NCBI GenBank assembly: GCA_022837595.1
Contig: JALHFX010000111.1
Location: 1 to 13,239, forward strand
Direction of reading: 5' to 3'
DNA length: 13,239 nt
Origin: Propionibacterium sp.
GTDB taxonomy: Bacteria; Actinomycetota; Actinomycetes; Propionibacteriales; Propionibacteriaceae
The stretch's first letter is position 1; each line of letters opens with the position of its first letter. The position numbers and the translations under genes are program-made. The notes under the pieces are model-generated. The model ran no database searches. It was not told the DNA's origin and saw only the letters and a list, made by a program, of their open reading frames with translations. Of the stretch, positions 6,044 to 13,184 are shown one piece after another.

Positions 6044-6895
6044 GTGCCTGAAGTCTTGTCAATCCAGTCAGCTGTCTCCTTTGGTTTTGCCGGCAACTCT
6101 GTTGCCGTTTTCACACTGCGACGCGCAGGCGTCGACGTCTGGCCCGTCTACACCGTGACGTTCTCGAATCACACTGGCTATGGCGCATGGCGTGGACAGG
6201 TGATGACCAGCGAGCAGGTGACCGATGTCATCGCAGGTATCGACGACCGCGGCGCCCTGGCCGATACTGACGCGGTGTTATCCGGCTATCAAGGGGCCCC
6301 TGACATGGGCAAGACGATCCTTGAAGCCGTGAAGTTGACCCGTCGACGCAATCCGAAGGCGATCTACTGTTGTGACCCGGTTATGGGCGACGTTGGTCGT
6401 GGCTTCTACGCTGCACCCGGTATCCCGGAATTCATCCGTGATCAGGTGGTTGAGCAGGCCACAATCATGACCCCAAACCTCTTCGAACTCGAATACCTGA
6501 CTGACCGCACGGTCTCGACGCTCACCGACGTGCTCGAAGCGATCGCAGCTCTGCGAGCCCGCGGACCCGAGACGGTACTTGTCACATCCGTTGTCGGCCT
6601 GGACTGCAAGACTCCGGGCATCCGGATGGTTGCGCAGAACCCCGACGAGACCTGGCAGGTAACCACGCCGGTGATCGACCGGAGCTTCACCGGCTCCGGT
6701 GACCTGACCACCGCGATCTTCCTCGCCAATCTTCTCGAAGGTCTCGACCTGGGCACGGCATTGTCGAAGACCGCCTCTGCGGTCTACGGTGTGTTGGCCC
6801 GCACTCACGAATTAGGACAATCCGAGCTGGCGCTCGTCCAAGCCCAAGACGAAATCGTTAGCCCGAGCCGACGTTTCGAAGCCACCCGGATCTAG
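6044..6895 (+). CDS. pdxY: Pyridoxal kinase PdxY
   Basis: This 283-residue ribokinase-superfamily enzyme phosphorylates pyridoxal in the vitamin B6 salvage pathway, giving PLP, the cofactor of enzymes such as MetY. Motifs in order are SIQSAVSFGFAGN at the N-terminus (6-18), substrate-loop NHTGYG (42-47), CDPVMGD (110-116), TPNLFELEYLT (143-153) and TGSGDL (216-221), with D220 as the expected catalytic base. Length agrees with PdxY (about 285). The GTG at 6044 is chosen because the conserved S-Q-V-F-G region begins a few residues later and a TANNNT element lies six bases before it. The frame is open further upstream to 5999, but without similarity. The TAG stop is interleaved with that of the convergent HTH-MurA gene. 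A pyridoxamine or hydroxymethylpyrimidine kinase is less likely. Confidence 0.92.
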   Translation: MPEVLSIQSAVSFGFAGNSVAVFTLRRAGVDVWPVYTVTFSNHTGYGAWRGQVMTSEQVTDVIAGIDDRGALADTDAVLSGYQGAPDMGKTILEAVKLTRRRNPKAIYCCDPVMGDVGRGFYAAPGIPEFIRDQVVEQATIMTPNLFELEYLTDRTVSTLTDVLEAIAALRARGPETVLVTSVVGLDCKTPGIRMVAQNPDETWQVTTPVIDRSFTGSGDLTTAIFLANLLEGLDLGTALSKTASAVYGVLARTHELGQSELALVQAQDEIVSPSRRFEATRI

Positions 6896-8366
6896 CCGTG
6901 GAACGGCGTGATCTGCGCGCCGAGCTTATTCAATCGTGTCGGCAAATCCTCATAACCGCGGTTGATCACATATACATCGCGCAAGACTGATTCGCCGCGG
7001 GCGGCGAGCATGGCAAGCATGATGCAGACGGCCGGGCGCAGCGCCGGGGGAGAGACCATCTCGCGGGCCCGCCAAGCCGTGGGGCCGACAACGTTCAGCC
7101 GATGAGGATCGAGCAACTGCACATTCGCGCCGAGCTTGTTGAGCTCGAGCAAATGGATGGCCCGGTTCTCGTAGACCCAGTCGTGAATCATGGTCTGGCC
7201 CTGAGCTGTGGCAGCGATCACGGCGAAGAACGGCAGATTATCAATATTCAGGCCAGGGAAGGGCATCGGGTGAATCTTGTCCTGATGCGCGTAAAGGGTG
7301 GAAGGTTTGACCGTGATGTCCACGAGCCTGGTGAAGTCGTTTCCGGAGCGGTACTCATCTCCAACGTAGAAGTCGAGTCCCATCTCTTGAAGCAAAGCCA
7401 GCTCGATCTCCAAGAACTCGATCGGAGCCCGCTCGATGGTCAGCTCAGAATGGGTCACGACCGCGGCGGTGATCAGGCTCATCGCTTCAATCGGGTCTTC
7501 GGAAATGATGTACGTGACATCCTTGTTGAGCTCGGACTGTCCCCTGATACGCAAAGTGGTCGTCCCAACACCCTCAATTTCGACGCCGAGCATCATCAGG
7601 AAAACACAGAGATCCTGCACCATGTAATTGGGGGAGGCATTGCGCAGCACCGTTTCGCCCGGGGTCATCGCGGCAGCCATCAAGGCGTTCTCGGTGACCG
7701 TATCGCCGCGTTCGGTGAGCACGATCGTGCGCTGCGGACGAGAGTGCAGGGCCGTCGCATTGTAGTAGCCCTCGGTAGCTTTCACGTCGAGCCCGAATGC
7801 ATGCAATGCCTGCATATGCGGCTCGACAGTGCGCGCACCGAGCTGGCAGCCACCTGCATAGGGCCCGCAACGTCCATATTCTCAAGATCAAGTACCTCTG
7901 GTCGCACGATGGTCAGATCGGTTTCATCGGCCGACCAGGTGACCTGGACGCCAATGCTCTGCAATACCTCGATGAGGCGGTTGACCTCTTCGATATGTGC
8001 GATGCCGCGCAGCCGAGTGCGCCCGCGATTGAGCAGGCTCGCACAAAGCAACGCGACCGCCGCGTTCTTCGAAGAGCGAGTGGCGATCGAACCCCTCAAG
8101 GAGGTCTCGCCGCCGATCGAAAGGTTCATGGAATTGCGCCCGCCCGGTACGATCAGCGGCGATTCGAGCGCCTCCGCAATGCGGTTGATCATCTCGAGTG
8201 ACAGATTCTGGTTACCGGATTCGATCCGGTGGATCGCGCTTTGACTGGTGGCAAGCACGGAGGCCAGTTCGGTTTGAGTGAGGCCGCGTTGTTTGCGCGC
8301 ATCCCGAACGAGTCGGCCGATGCTGGCTGCGGTTGTCAGCTGGGTCACAGAAGCAGGGTAACTCAC
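6892..8366 (-). pseudogene. XRE helix-turn-helix-MurA fusion, broken by an out-of-frame deletion
   Basis: The N-terminal part (8366 down to about 7872) has an XRE/Cro-type helix-turn-helix at residues 16-72 (GLTQTELASVLATSQSAIHRIE). It is fused to the start of an EPSP-synthase-like domain of the MurA type (UDP-GlcNAc enolpyruvyl transferase) with the SKNA motif, K100 and N101. After LDLENMD the homologous frame is lost. It resumes in another frame as PYAGGCQLGARTVEPH, which carries the equivalent of the MurA catalytic cysteine, and continues intact to the TAG at 6892. Fusions of this kind occur in other actinobacteria at about 510 residues. Compared with remembered relatives, about 25 residues around the arginine-containing RRTRSI segment are gone, a net loss near 70 bases between about 7864 and 7874. 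As read, the gene gives a 194-residue product ending at 7782, and an ATG at 7815 could begin a 307-residue C-terminal piece. A sequence error is possible. The GTG start follows TACGAT with seven bases between. Confidence 0.8.
7864..7874 (-). other. Deletion junction in the HTH-MurA gene
   Basis: On the minus strand the codons for LDLENMD end at 7872 in one frame. The next recognisable family residues, PYAGGC, begin at 7863 in another frame, with only eight bases between them. Family members have roughly 26 residues here. The short bridge and the frame change place the event in this interval. No insertion element or long direct repeat is seen at the junction. Confidence 0.7.
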
Positions 8367-8379
8367 ATATGAGATCGTA
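8367..8379 (-). promoter_or_regulatory. Candidate leaderless promoter of the HTH-MurA gene
   Basis: On the minus strand TACGAT (8379-8374) fits TANNNT and is followed by seven bases and GTG at 8366. This supports the GTG over the upstream ATG at 8417, which would place the promoter inside the coding region and add 17 residues without similarity. No clear -35 is visible. Confidence 0.4.
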
Positions 8380-8416
8380 GCAAGCTGGGTTTGAAGTCTT
8401 GTCGTTGAGACGGGCA

Positions 8417-8448
8417 TCTTGACGTCCAGACATCATGGCAGGTCAAGA
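8417..8448. promoter_or_regulatory. Inverted repeat upstream of the dihydrolipoyl dehydrogenase promoter
   Basis: TCTTGAC at 8417-8423 and GTCAAGA at 8442-8448 are perfect 7-bp inverted repeats separated by 18 bases. They end two bases before the candidate -10 region of the dihydrolipoyl dehydrogenase gene, in the gap between it and the divergent HTH-MurA gene. This could be a dimeric regulator site; the adjacent XRE domain protein is one possible binder. Function is inferred from position only. Confidence 0.3.
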
Positions 8449-8450
8449 GA

Positions 8451-8466
8451 TATAGAATCAGCTGCC
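8451..8466 (+). promoter_or_regulatory. -10 element before the dihydrolipoyl dehydrogenase gene
   Basis: The sequence TATAGAAT at 8451-8458 contains TAGAAT, eight bases before the ATG at 8467. This would give a transcript starting at or within a couple of bases of the start codon. No purine-rich Shine-Dalgarno sequence lies between them. A TTGACG at 8419-8424 is too far upstream (28 bases) to be the partner -35. Confidence 0.5.
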
Positions 8467-9870
8467 ATGAGCTCACATTTCGACGTCGTCGTCCTCGGTG
8501 CCGGGCCAGGCGGTTATGTAGCCGCAATCCGGGCTGCGCAGTTGGGGCTGAAAACTGCAATCATCGAAAAACAGTGGTGGGGAGGTGTCTGCCTCAACGT
8601 TGGCTGCATCCCCACCAAGTCGTTGCTGCGCAACGCTGAGATCGCCAATATCGTGCTCCGCGAGGGTTCAACCTTCGGCATCTCCGGCGACAATATCTCG
8701 TTCGACTTCGGCAAGGCCTTCACTCGTAGCCGCTCGGTCTCTGACCGCATGGTCAAGGGCATCCACTATCTGATGAAGAAGAACAAGATCACCGAGGTGC
8801 ACGGGTGGGGCAACTTCGTCGACGCGAAAACCATCGCCGTCACCGCCGACGACGGTTCTGTCCAGAATGTGACCTTCGACAACTGCATCATCGCCACCGG
8901 CGCCACCGCCAAGCTGCTGCCGGGCACCCAGAAGTCCGCGAACGTGCTCACCTACCAGGAACTGATCTTGTCCGAACAGCTGCCGTCGTCGATCATCATC
9001 GGCGGCTCCGGCGCTATCGGAACCGAGTTCGCCTACGTGCTGAACGCATACGGAGTCGATGTCACCATCGTCGAGTTCCTCGATCGGATGGTTCCCACCG
9101 AAGACGCGGAGATCAGCGCCGAACTCGCGAAGGCGTACCGCAAGCTAGGCATCAAGGTTCTCACCAGCACCGCGGTCAAGTCGGTCGTCGACACCGGTTC
9201 AGGTGTGCAAGTGACCGTCGAACCGGCCAAGGGCGGCGAACAGCAGGTGCTGCAGGCCGACAAGATGCTGCAGGCCATGGGCTTTGCTCCTCGCGTCGAG
9301 GGTTATGGGCTTGACAAGTCGGGTGTGCAGCTCACCGAACGCGGCGCGATCGCGATAGATGACTTCTGCCGCACCAATGTGCCCGGTATCTACGCGATCG
9401 GTGATGTCACGGCCAAGATGATGCTGGCGCACACTGCGGAGGCTCAAGGCGTCGTAGTAGCGGAGACCATCGCGGGTGCCGAGACCATGCCGGTGAACTA
9501 CGCGATGATCCCGCGGGCAACCTACTGTCAGCCGCAGATCGGCACCTTCGGGCTGTCCGAGCAGCAGGCCAAGGACGCCGGCTACGACATCAAGGTCACC
9601 AAATTCCCGTTCTCGGCCAATGGCAAGGCGTGGGGTTTGGGCGACGCCGCCGGCTTCGTGAAACTGATCACCGAATCCCAATACAACGAGATTCTCGGGC
9701 TGACCATGATCGGCCCGGATGTCACCGAGTTGCTGCCCGAACTGCAGTTGGCTCAGCAGTGGGATCTGACCGCCGATGAGGTGGCGCGCGTTGTGCACGC
9801 GCATCCGACGCTATCCGAGGCGCTCAAGGAAGTCGTCGAGGGTGCCGCCGGCCATATGATCAATTTCTGA
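8467..9870 (+). CDS. lpd: Dihydrolipoyl dehydrogenase (E3)
   Basis: This 467-residue FAD-dependent disulfide oxidoreductase reoxidises dihydrolipoamide of the 2-oxoacid dehydrogenase complexes and the glycine cleavage system, reducing NAD. The FAD-binding GAGPGGYVAA (11-20) is followed by the redox pair C42 and C47 in GGVCLNVGCIPTKSLL. The NAD-binding fold has GGSGAIGTEFAYVL. TYAIGDV-like IYAIGDVTAKMMLAHTAEAQG is the second FAD motif. The C-terminal HPTLSE places the catalytic His-Glu pair at H446 and E451. Length and pattern agree with the M. tuberculosis LpdC type. The ATG at 8467 is chosen because conserved sequence starts five residues later and a -10 element lies just upstream. The gene stands alone, with no E1 or E2 genes beside it, so it may serve several complexes. 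Confidence 0.96.
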   Translation: MSSHFDVVVLGAGPGGYVAAIRAAQLGLKTAIIEKQWWGGVCLNVGCIPTKSLLRNAEIANIVLREGSTFGISGDNISFDFGKAFTRSRSVSDRMVKGIHYLMKKNKITEVHGWGNFVDAKTIAVTADDGSVQNVTFDNCIIATGATAKLLPGTQKSANVLTYQELILSEQLPSSIIIGGSGAIGTEFAYVLNAYGVDVTIVEFLDRMVPTEDAEISAELAKAYRKLGIKVLTSTAVKSVVDTGSGVQVTVEPAKGGEQQVLQADKMLQAMGFAPRVEGYGLDKSGVQLTERGAIAIDDFCRTNVPGIYAIGDVTAKMMLAHTAEAQGVVVAETIAGAETMPVNYAMIPRATYCQPQIGTFGLSEQQAKDAGYDIKVTKFPFSANGKAWGLGDAAGFVKLITESQYNEILGLTMIGPDVTELLPELQLAQQWDLTADEVARVVHAHPTLSEALKEVVEGAAGHMINF

Positions 9871-9889
9871 TCGGCAGAGCCGACTTATG

Positions 9890-9932
9890 GGTGGCCCGAC
9901 TAAAGGCAGCTATGCTGTTTGGCCGGGCCACC
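9890..9932 (+). terminator. Stem-loop after the dihydrolipoyl dehydrogenase gene
   Basis: A perfect 9-bp stem (9890-9898 with 9924-9932) contains a second small hairpin (CAGC 9907-9910 with GCTG 9914-9917, loop TAT). It begins 20 bases after the stop. No T run follows, so it may be a T-less terminator or another structured RNA; it is most simply the 3' end of the dehydrogenase message. Confidence 0.5.
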
Positions 9933-10021
9933 ACCGTGCTTGGTGACCGGCCAGTTCTGGATCACGGTTCCATTTCGATCGACGAGATTCGGCCGAGATG
10001 GCTCGGGTATCCTGCAGCGCG

Positions 10022-10072
10022 CATAATAGTCTGCGAGACACGGCTCATAAGTCAGAAACATTTTGAAAGAGG
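10022..10072 (+). promoter_or_regulatory. Likely livK promoter region and ribosome binding site
   Basis: In the 208-base gap before livK the best -10 candidates are the overlapping CATAAT (10022-10027) and TAGTCT (10027-10032). No matching -35 is evident. GAAAGAGG at 10065-10072, six bases from the ATG at 10079, is a strong Shine-Dalgarno sequence, so this gene has a true leader of roughly 40 bases, unlike the leaderless genes upstream. The rest of the gap holds the stem-loop at 9890-9932 and no recognised riboswitch. Confidence 0.45.
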
Positions 10073-10078
10073 TCCTTT

Positions 10079-11245
10079 ATGAAGCGCAGTCTTGCCGCCG
10101 TGGCGGCAGCCACGCTGTCACTGGCGCTACTGGCTGGTTGCGGTAGCGGCAGTTCCGGCTCGTCCAATAGCGATGCCATCAAGCTTGGCGTCAACTACGA
10201 GCTTTCCGGCCCCGTAGCGACCTACGGAGACGCGAGCGTCCAGGGCATTGAGTTGGCCGTCGAGGAAATCAACGCTGCTGGCGGTATCGACGGTAAGCCG
10301 ATCGAGATCATCAAGTACGACACGAAGTCGGAGCCTGCCGAGGCGACCACGCTCGCCACCAAGCTCATGACTCAAGATGATGTCATCACCGTCATCGGAC
10401 CGGCCACCTCTGGCTCGTTCAAGGCGACGATCCCCGTCGCGAACCAGAACCATGTGCCGGTCGTTTCCGGTTCGGCAACTGCCGAAGACGTCACCGTCAG
10501 CAATGGTCAGGTTCAGGAATACGCCTTCCGCACGTGCTTCTCCGACTCTTTCCAGGGCACCGCGATGGCCAACTTCGCTGTCAAGGACCTTGGAGCCAAA
10601 ACCGCGGTCATCATCAAGGACACCTCGTCGGACTACGCAAAGGGTCTGGCTGAGAACTTCGCATCGACCTTCGAGGCCGATGGCGGCACTATCGTCGGTG
10701 AGGAAGGCTATGTCGCCGGCGACACCGATTTCAATGCCATCCTGACCAGCATCAGGTCGAAGGACTTCGATGTGATCTATCTGCCCGGCTACTACAACGA
10801 GGTTGGGCTGATCATCAAGCAGGCCCGTGCACTCGGCATTACCGCCCCGATCCTGGGTGGCGACGGATACGAGTCCCCGACTCTGCTGCAGCTGGCCGGC
10901 GCGTCGGCTCTGAATGACGTGTACTACACCAACCATTACTCTCCGCTCGACACCGAGAACGTCAAGGTGACCGAGTTCATCGACAGCTTCAAGAAGAAGT
11001 ACAACTCCGAGCCAAGCGCCTTCTCCGCTCTGGGCTATGACACGGCCTACTTCGTCGCTGACGCTATCAGCCGAAGCGGCGCCGAACTGACCGGCAACGC
11101 CGTCAAGGATGCGATGGCTTCCACCACGGACTTCCAGGGTGTAACCGGTAACTTCGGTATCGATGCCAATCACGATCCCGAAAAAGCCGCACTGGTGATC
11201 GGGTTGACCGATGGCGTCCCGACCTCCGCTGTCAAAGCTGCATAA
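10079..11245 (+). CDS. livK: Branched-chain amino acid ABC transporter substrate-binding lipoprotein
   Basis: This 388-residue extracellular solute-binding lipoprotein captures substrate for the LivHM permease encoded next. The N-terminus is a lipoprotein signal: MKRS, a hydrophobic stretch, then lipobox LLAGC with C21 as the lipidated cysteine. A Ser/Gly-rich linker follows. The mature part is a type I periplasmic-binding fold of the peripla_BP_6 kind, with IKLGVNYELSGPVATYGD and GIELAVEEINAAGGIDGK near the start and VIGPATSGSFKATIPVANQ in the middle. The three genes downstream point to leucine, isoleucine or valine, but relatives also bind amides or aromatic acids, so the substrate is inferred. 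A strong ribosome site precedes it. A 13-bp stem-loop follows before livH and may keep the level of this message higher than the rest. Confidence 0.93.
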   Translation: MKRSLAAVAAATLSLALLAGCGSGSSGSSNSDAIKLGVNYELSGPVATYGDASVQGIELAVEEINAAGGIDGKPIEIIKYDTKSEPAEATTLATKLMTQDDVITVIGPATSGSFKATIPVANQNHVPVVSGSATAEDVTVSNGQVQEYAFRTCFSDSFQGTAMANFAVKDLGAKTAVIIKDTSSDYAKGLAENFASTFEADGGTIVGEEGYVAGDTDFNAILTSIRSKDFDVIYLPGYYNEVGLIIKQARALGITAPILGGDGYESPTLLQLAGASALNDVYYTNHYSPLDTENVKVTEFIDSFKKKYNSEPSAFSALGYDTAYFVADAISRSGAELTGNAVKDAMASTTDFQGVTGNFGIDANHDPEKAALVIGLTDGVPTSAVKAA

Positions 11246-11255
11246 CTAGGCAAAA

Positions 11256-11294
11256 CGTGGGGTGAGGGAGGCCTACGGTTACCCTCACCCCACG
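11256..11294 (+). other. Strong intercistronic stem-loop between livK and livH
   Basis: A perfect 13-bp stem (11256-11268 pairing with 11282-11294) surrounds a 13-base loop. It starts 11 bases after the livK stop and ends 25 bases before the livH ATG. It lacks a trailing T run, so it is probably a processing or partial-termination structure rather than the operon end. Such an element would allow far more binding protein than permease. Confidence 0.7.
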
Positions 11295-11319
11295 ATCATG
11301 CCCCGGACGGGAAGACCAC

Positions 11320-12204
11320 ATGGATCAAGTACTTCAACAGCTGATCAACGGATTGTCACTAGGCAGCATCTATGCGCTCATCGCGCTCGGCTACACGATG
11401 GTCTACGGCATTATCCAACTGATCAACTTCGCTCATGGCGATGTCTATATGGTCGGGGCTTATGTCGGCTATGTCTGCATGGCACACCTGCATCTGGACT
11501 TTTTCATTTCGCTGATCGTGGCAATGGCGGCCTGCGTCGCACTCGGCGTGATCATCGAGCGAGTCGCATACAAGCCCCTGCGCAACTCGACTCGCATCGC
11601 GGTGCTGATCACCGCGATCGGTGTATCGCTGCTGCTCGAGTACACAATGATGTATTTCGCGGGTGCTGCAGTCCGCACCTATCCGGCACTGCCCGCTTTC
11701 ATGAGCGGCTCGTACAATTTCGGTGGTGTGACCGTCACCGCCCTGCAACTCATCATCATCGCAATCTCGGTGATCCTGATGATTGCCTTACAGTTCATCG
11801 TCAGACGCACACGCCTGGGCAAGGCGATGAGGGCTGTCTCCCAGGACCGCGATGCGGCTCGCTTGATGGGCATCAGCGTGGACAATACGATCTCGTTCAC
11901 CTTCGCGCTCGGTTCGGCACTGGCTGGCGCAGCTGGCGTACTGGTCGGGGTCTACTACAACTCCATCAACCCGTTGATGGGGATTCTGCCCGGTCTGAAG
12001 GCCTTCGTCGCAGCAGTACTCGGTGGTATCGGCCTGATCCCCGGCGCTCTCATCGGCGGCTACCTGATCGGAACTACAGAGGTTATCGTTTCAGGAGTTG
12101 GCTTTTCGACCTATCGTGATGCAGCTGTCTTCGCGATCCTGATCATCGTCCTGATCGTGAAACCCAGTGGCCTGCTGGGCAAGAACGTGCGGGAGAAGGT
12201 TTAA
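11320..12204 (+). CDS. livH: Branched-chain amino acid ABC transporter permease LivH
   Basis: This 294-residue inner-membrane permease of the LivH family pairs with LivM to form the translocation channel. The N-terminus (LINGLSLGSIYALIALGYTMVYGI, then LINFAHGD) is the classic LivH signature at about residues 9-41. Several hydrophobic helices follow. RAVSQDRDAARLMGI at 171-185 is the cytoplasmic coupling segment that contacts the ATPases. The final helices include AAVLGGIGLIPGALIGGYLIG. The ATG at 11320 has only a weak purine stretch (GGGAAGA) before it. The TAA stop shares its last A with the livM ATG, so translation is probably coupled. Length is normal for the family. Confidence 0.94.
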   Translation: MDQVLQQLINGLSLGSIYALIALGYTMVYGIIQLINFAHGDVYMVGAYVGYVCMAHLHLDFFISLIVAMAACVALGVIIERVAYKPLRNSTRIAVLITAIGVSLLLEYTMMYFAGAAVRTYPALPAFMSGSYNFGGVTVTALQLIIIAISVILMIALQFIVRRTRLGKAMRAVSQDRDAARLMGISVDNTISFTFALGSALAGAAGVLVGVYYNSINPLMGILPGLKAFVAAVLGGIGLIPGALIGGYLIGTTEVIVSGVGFSTYRDAAVFAILIIVLIVKPSGLLGKNVREKV

Positions 12205-13184
12205 TGAATCCTCGTCTACGCACTTTCCTCGTCCGGACCGCGCTACTCGCGGCCACCTACGTCATCGTCCTGGTACTCATCGAGACGGGCATCATCAATG
12301 CCTATCTGCAGGCCACGATGGTGACGATCTGCGTGAACATCATGCTCGCTGTCAGCCTGAATTTGGTGACGGGTTTCACCGGTCAATTCTCGCTCGGCCA
12401 CGCAGGCTTCATGGCGATCGGCGCATACTCGACCGCGCTGATCACGATGTCAATCCCCACCGTCTGGGGCTTTGTTCTCGGCCTGATCACCGGCGCCGTC
12501 CTGGCCGCAGTCCTCGGCTTCCTGGTCGGGCTACCGACCCTGCGGTTGCGCGGTGACTATCTGGCCATCGCCACGCTGGGCATGGCGGAAATCATTCGCG
12601 TGCTACTGCTCAATATGGGTTTCACCAACGGCGCCGCAGGGCTCTCAGGGATTCCGCAGTTCGTCAACTGGAACTGGCTTTTCGTGCTGACCGTCGGCAC
12701 CGTGGTGCTGATTTCCAACTTCCTCAATTCGCGCTTTGGGCACGACTGCATTGCAGTTCGTGAGGACGAGATCGCTGCCGAGTCGATCGGTGTGCGCTCC
12801 ACCCGTGTCAAGACCCTCGCGTTCATGACCGGCGCGTTCTTCGGCGCGATCGCCGGCGGGGTCTACGCGTCCTACTTCTACTTCTTGAAACCTGACCTTT
12901 TCGGTTTCATGCAGTCGATCAATATCTTGGTCATCGTGGTGCTCGGCGGACTCGGTTCGGTCTCCGGATCGATCATCGCCGCGGTGCTGCTGGCCGTCAT
13001 CTCGACCCTTCTGCAACCGTTCCCCGAAATCCGGATGATCTTGTATTCGCTGGCGCTGGTCGTACTGATGGTCTTCCGTCCGCAGGGCATCATGGGATCA
13101 CGTGAGTTGTCATTGCAACTCTTCAGCAGACTGCTGCCGAAACGCCATACCAAGACTGAGGCGCGAGAAGGTGCCATCGCATGA
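12204..13184 (+). CDS. livM: Branched-chain amino acid ABC transporter permease LivM
   Basis: This 326-residue second permease subunit has LivM hallmarks. These are the segment NLVTGFTGQFSLGHAGFMAIGAY split over residues 53-75, then LPTLRLRGDYLAIATLGMAEIIR (110-132), and the coupling segment VREDEIAAESIGV (185-197). The region VVLGGLGSVSGSIIAAVLL near the end is also conserved. A charged cytoplasmic tail of about 20 residues (RLLPKRHTKTEAREG) closes the protein. The ribosome site GGGAGAAGG at 12191-12199 lies inside livH just before the overlapping start. The stop overlaps the livG start by four bases (ATGA). The order livK-livH-livM-livG is that of a complete high-affinity uptake operon. Confidence 0.94.
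   Translation: MNPRLRTFLVRTALLAATYVIVLVLIETGIINAYLQATMVTICVNIMLAVSLNLVTGFTGQFSLGHAGFMAIGAYSTALITMSIPTVWGFVLGLITGAVLAAVLGFLVGLPTLRLRGDYLAIATLGMAEIIRVLLLNMGFTNGAAGLSGIPQFVNWNWLFVLTVGTVVLISNFLNSRFGHDCIAVREDEIAAESIGVRSTRVKTLAFMTGAFFGAIAGGVYASYFYFLKPDLFGFMQSINILVIVVLGGLGSVSGSIIAAVLLAVISTLLQPFPEIRMILYSLALVVLMVFRPQGIMGSRELSLQLFSRLLPKRHTKTEAREGAIA

Noticed and set aside
7782..7874. Programmed ribosomal frameshift joining the two halves of HTH-MurA
   Set aside because: A simple slip would not restore the roughly 25 missing residues, and no slippery heptamer with a following pseudoknot was noticed; a deletion explains both the frame change and the loss.
7102..8244. A 380-codon open frame on the plus strand opposite the HTH-MurA gene
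   Set aside because: It is purely antisense to well-conserved MurA sequence, has no recognisable domain and a low-complexity acidic/basic composition typical of a shadow frame in GC-rich DNA.
8419..8466. Earlier start of dihydrolipoyl dehydrogenase at 8419 (16 extra residues)
   Set aside because: The extra residues are not conserved and would place the -10 element inside the coding region; the ATG at 8467 gives the usual N-terminus.
10127..11173. A 348-codon open frame on the minus strand opposite livK
   Set aside because: It lies wholly inside livK, whose signal peptide, binding-fold motifs and ribosome site are clear; the reverse frame resembles no protein family I know.
11262..12119. A 285-codon open frame on the plus strand overlapping livH in another frame
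   Set aside because: It is rich in Arg, His and Ser with no membrane segments, and it covers livH, which has all family signatures.
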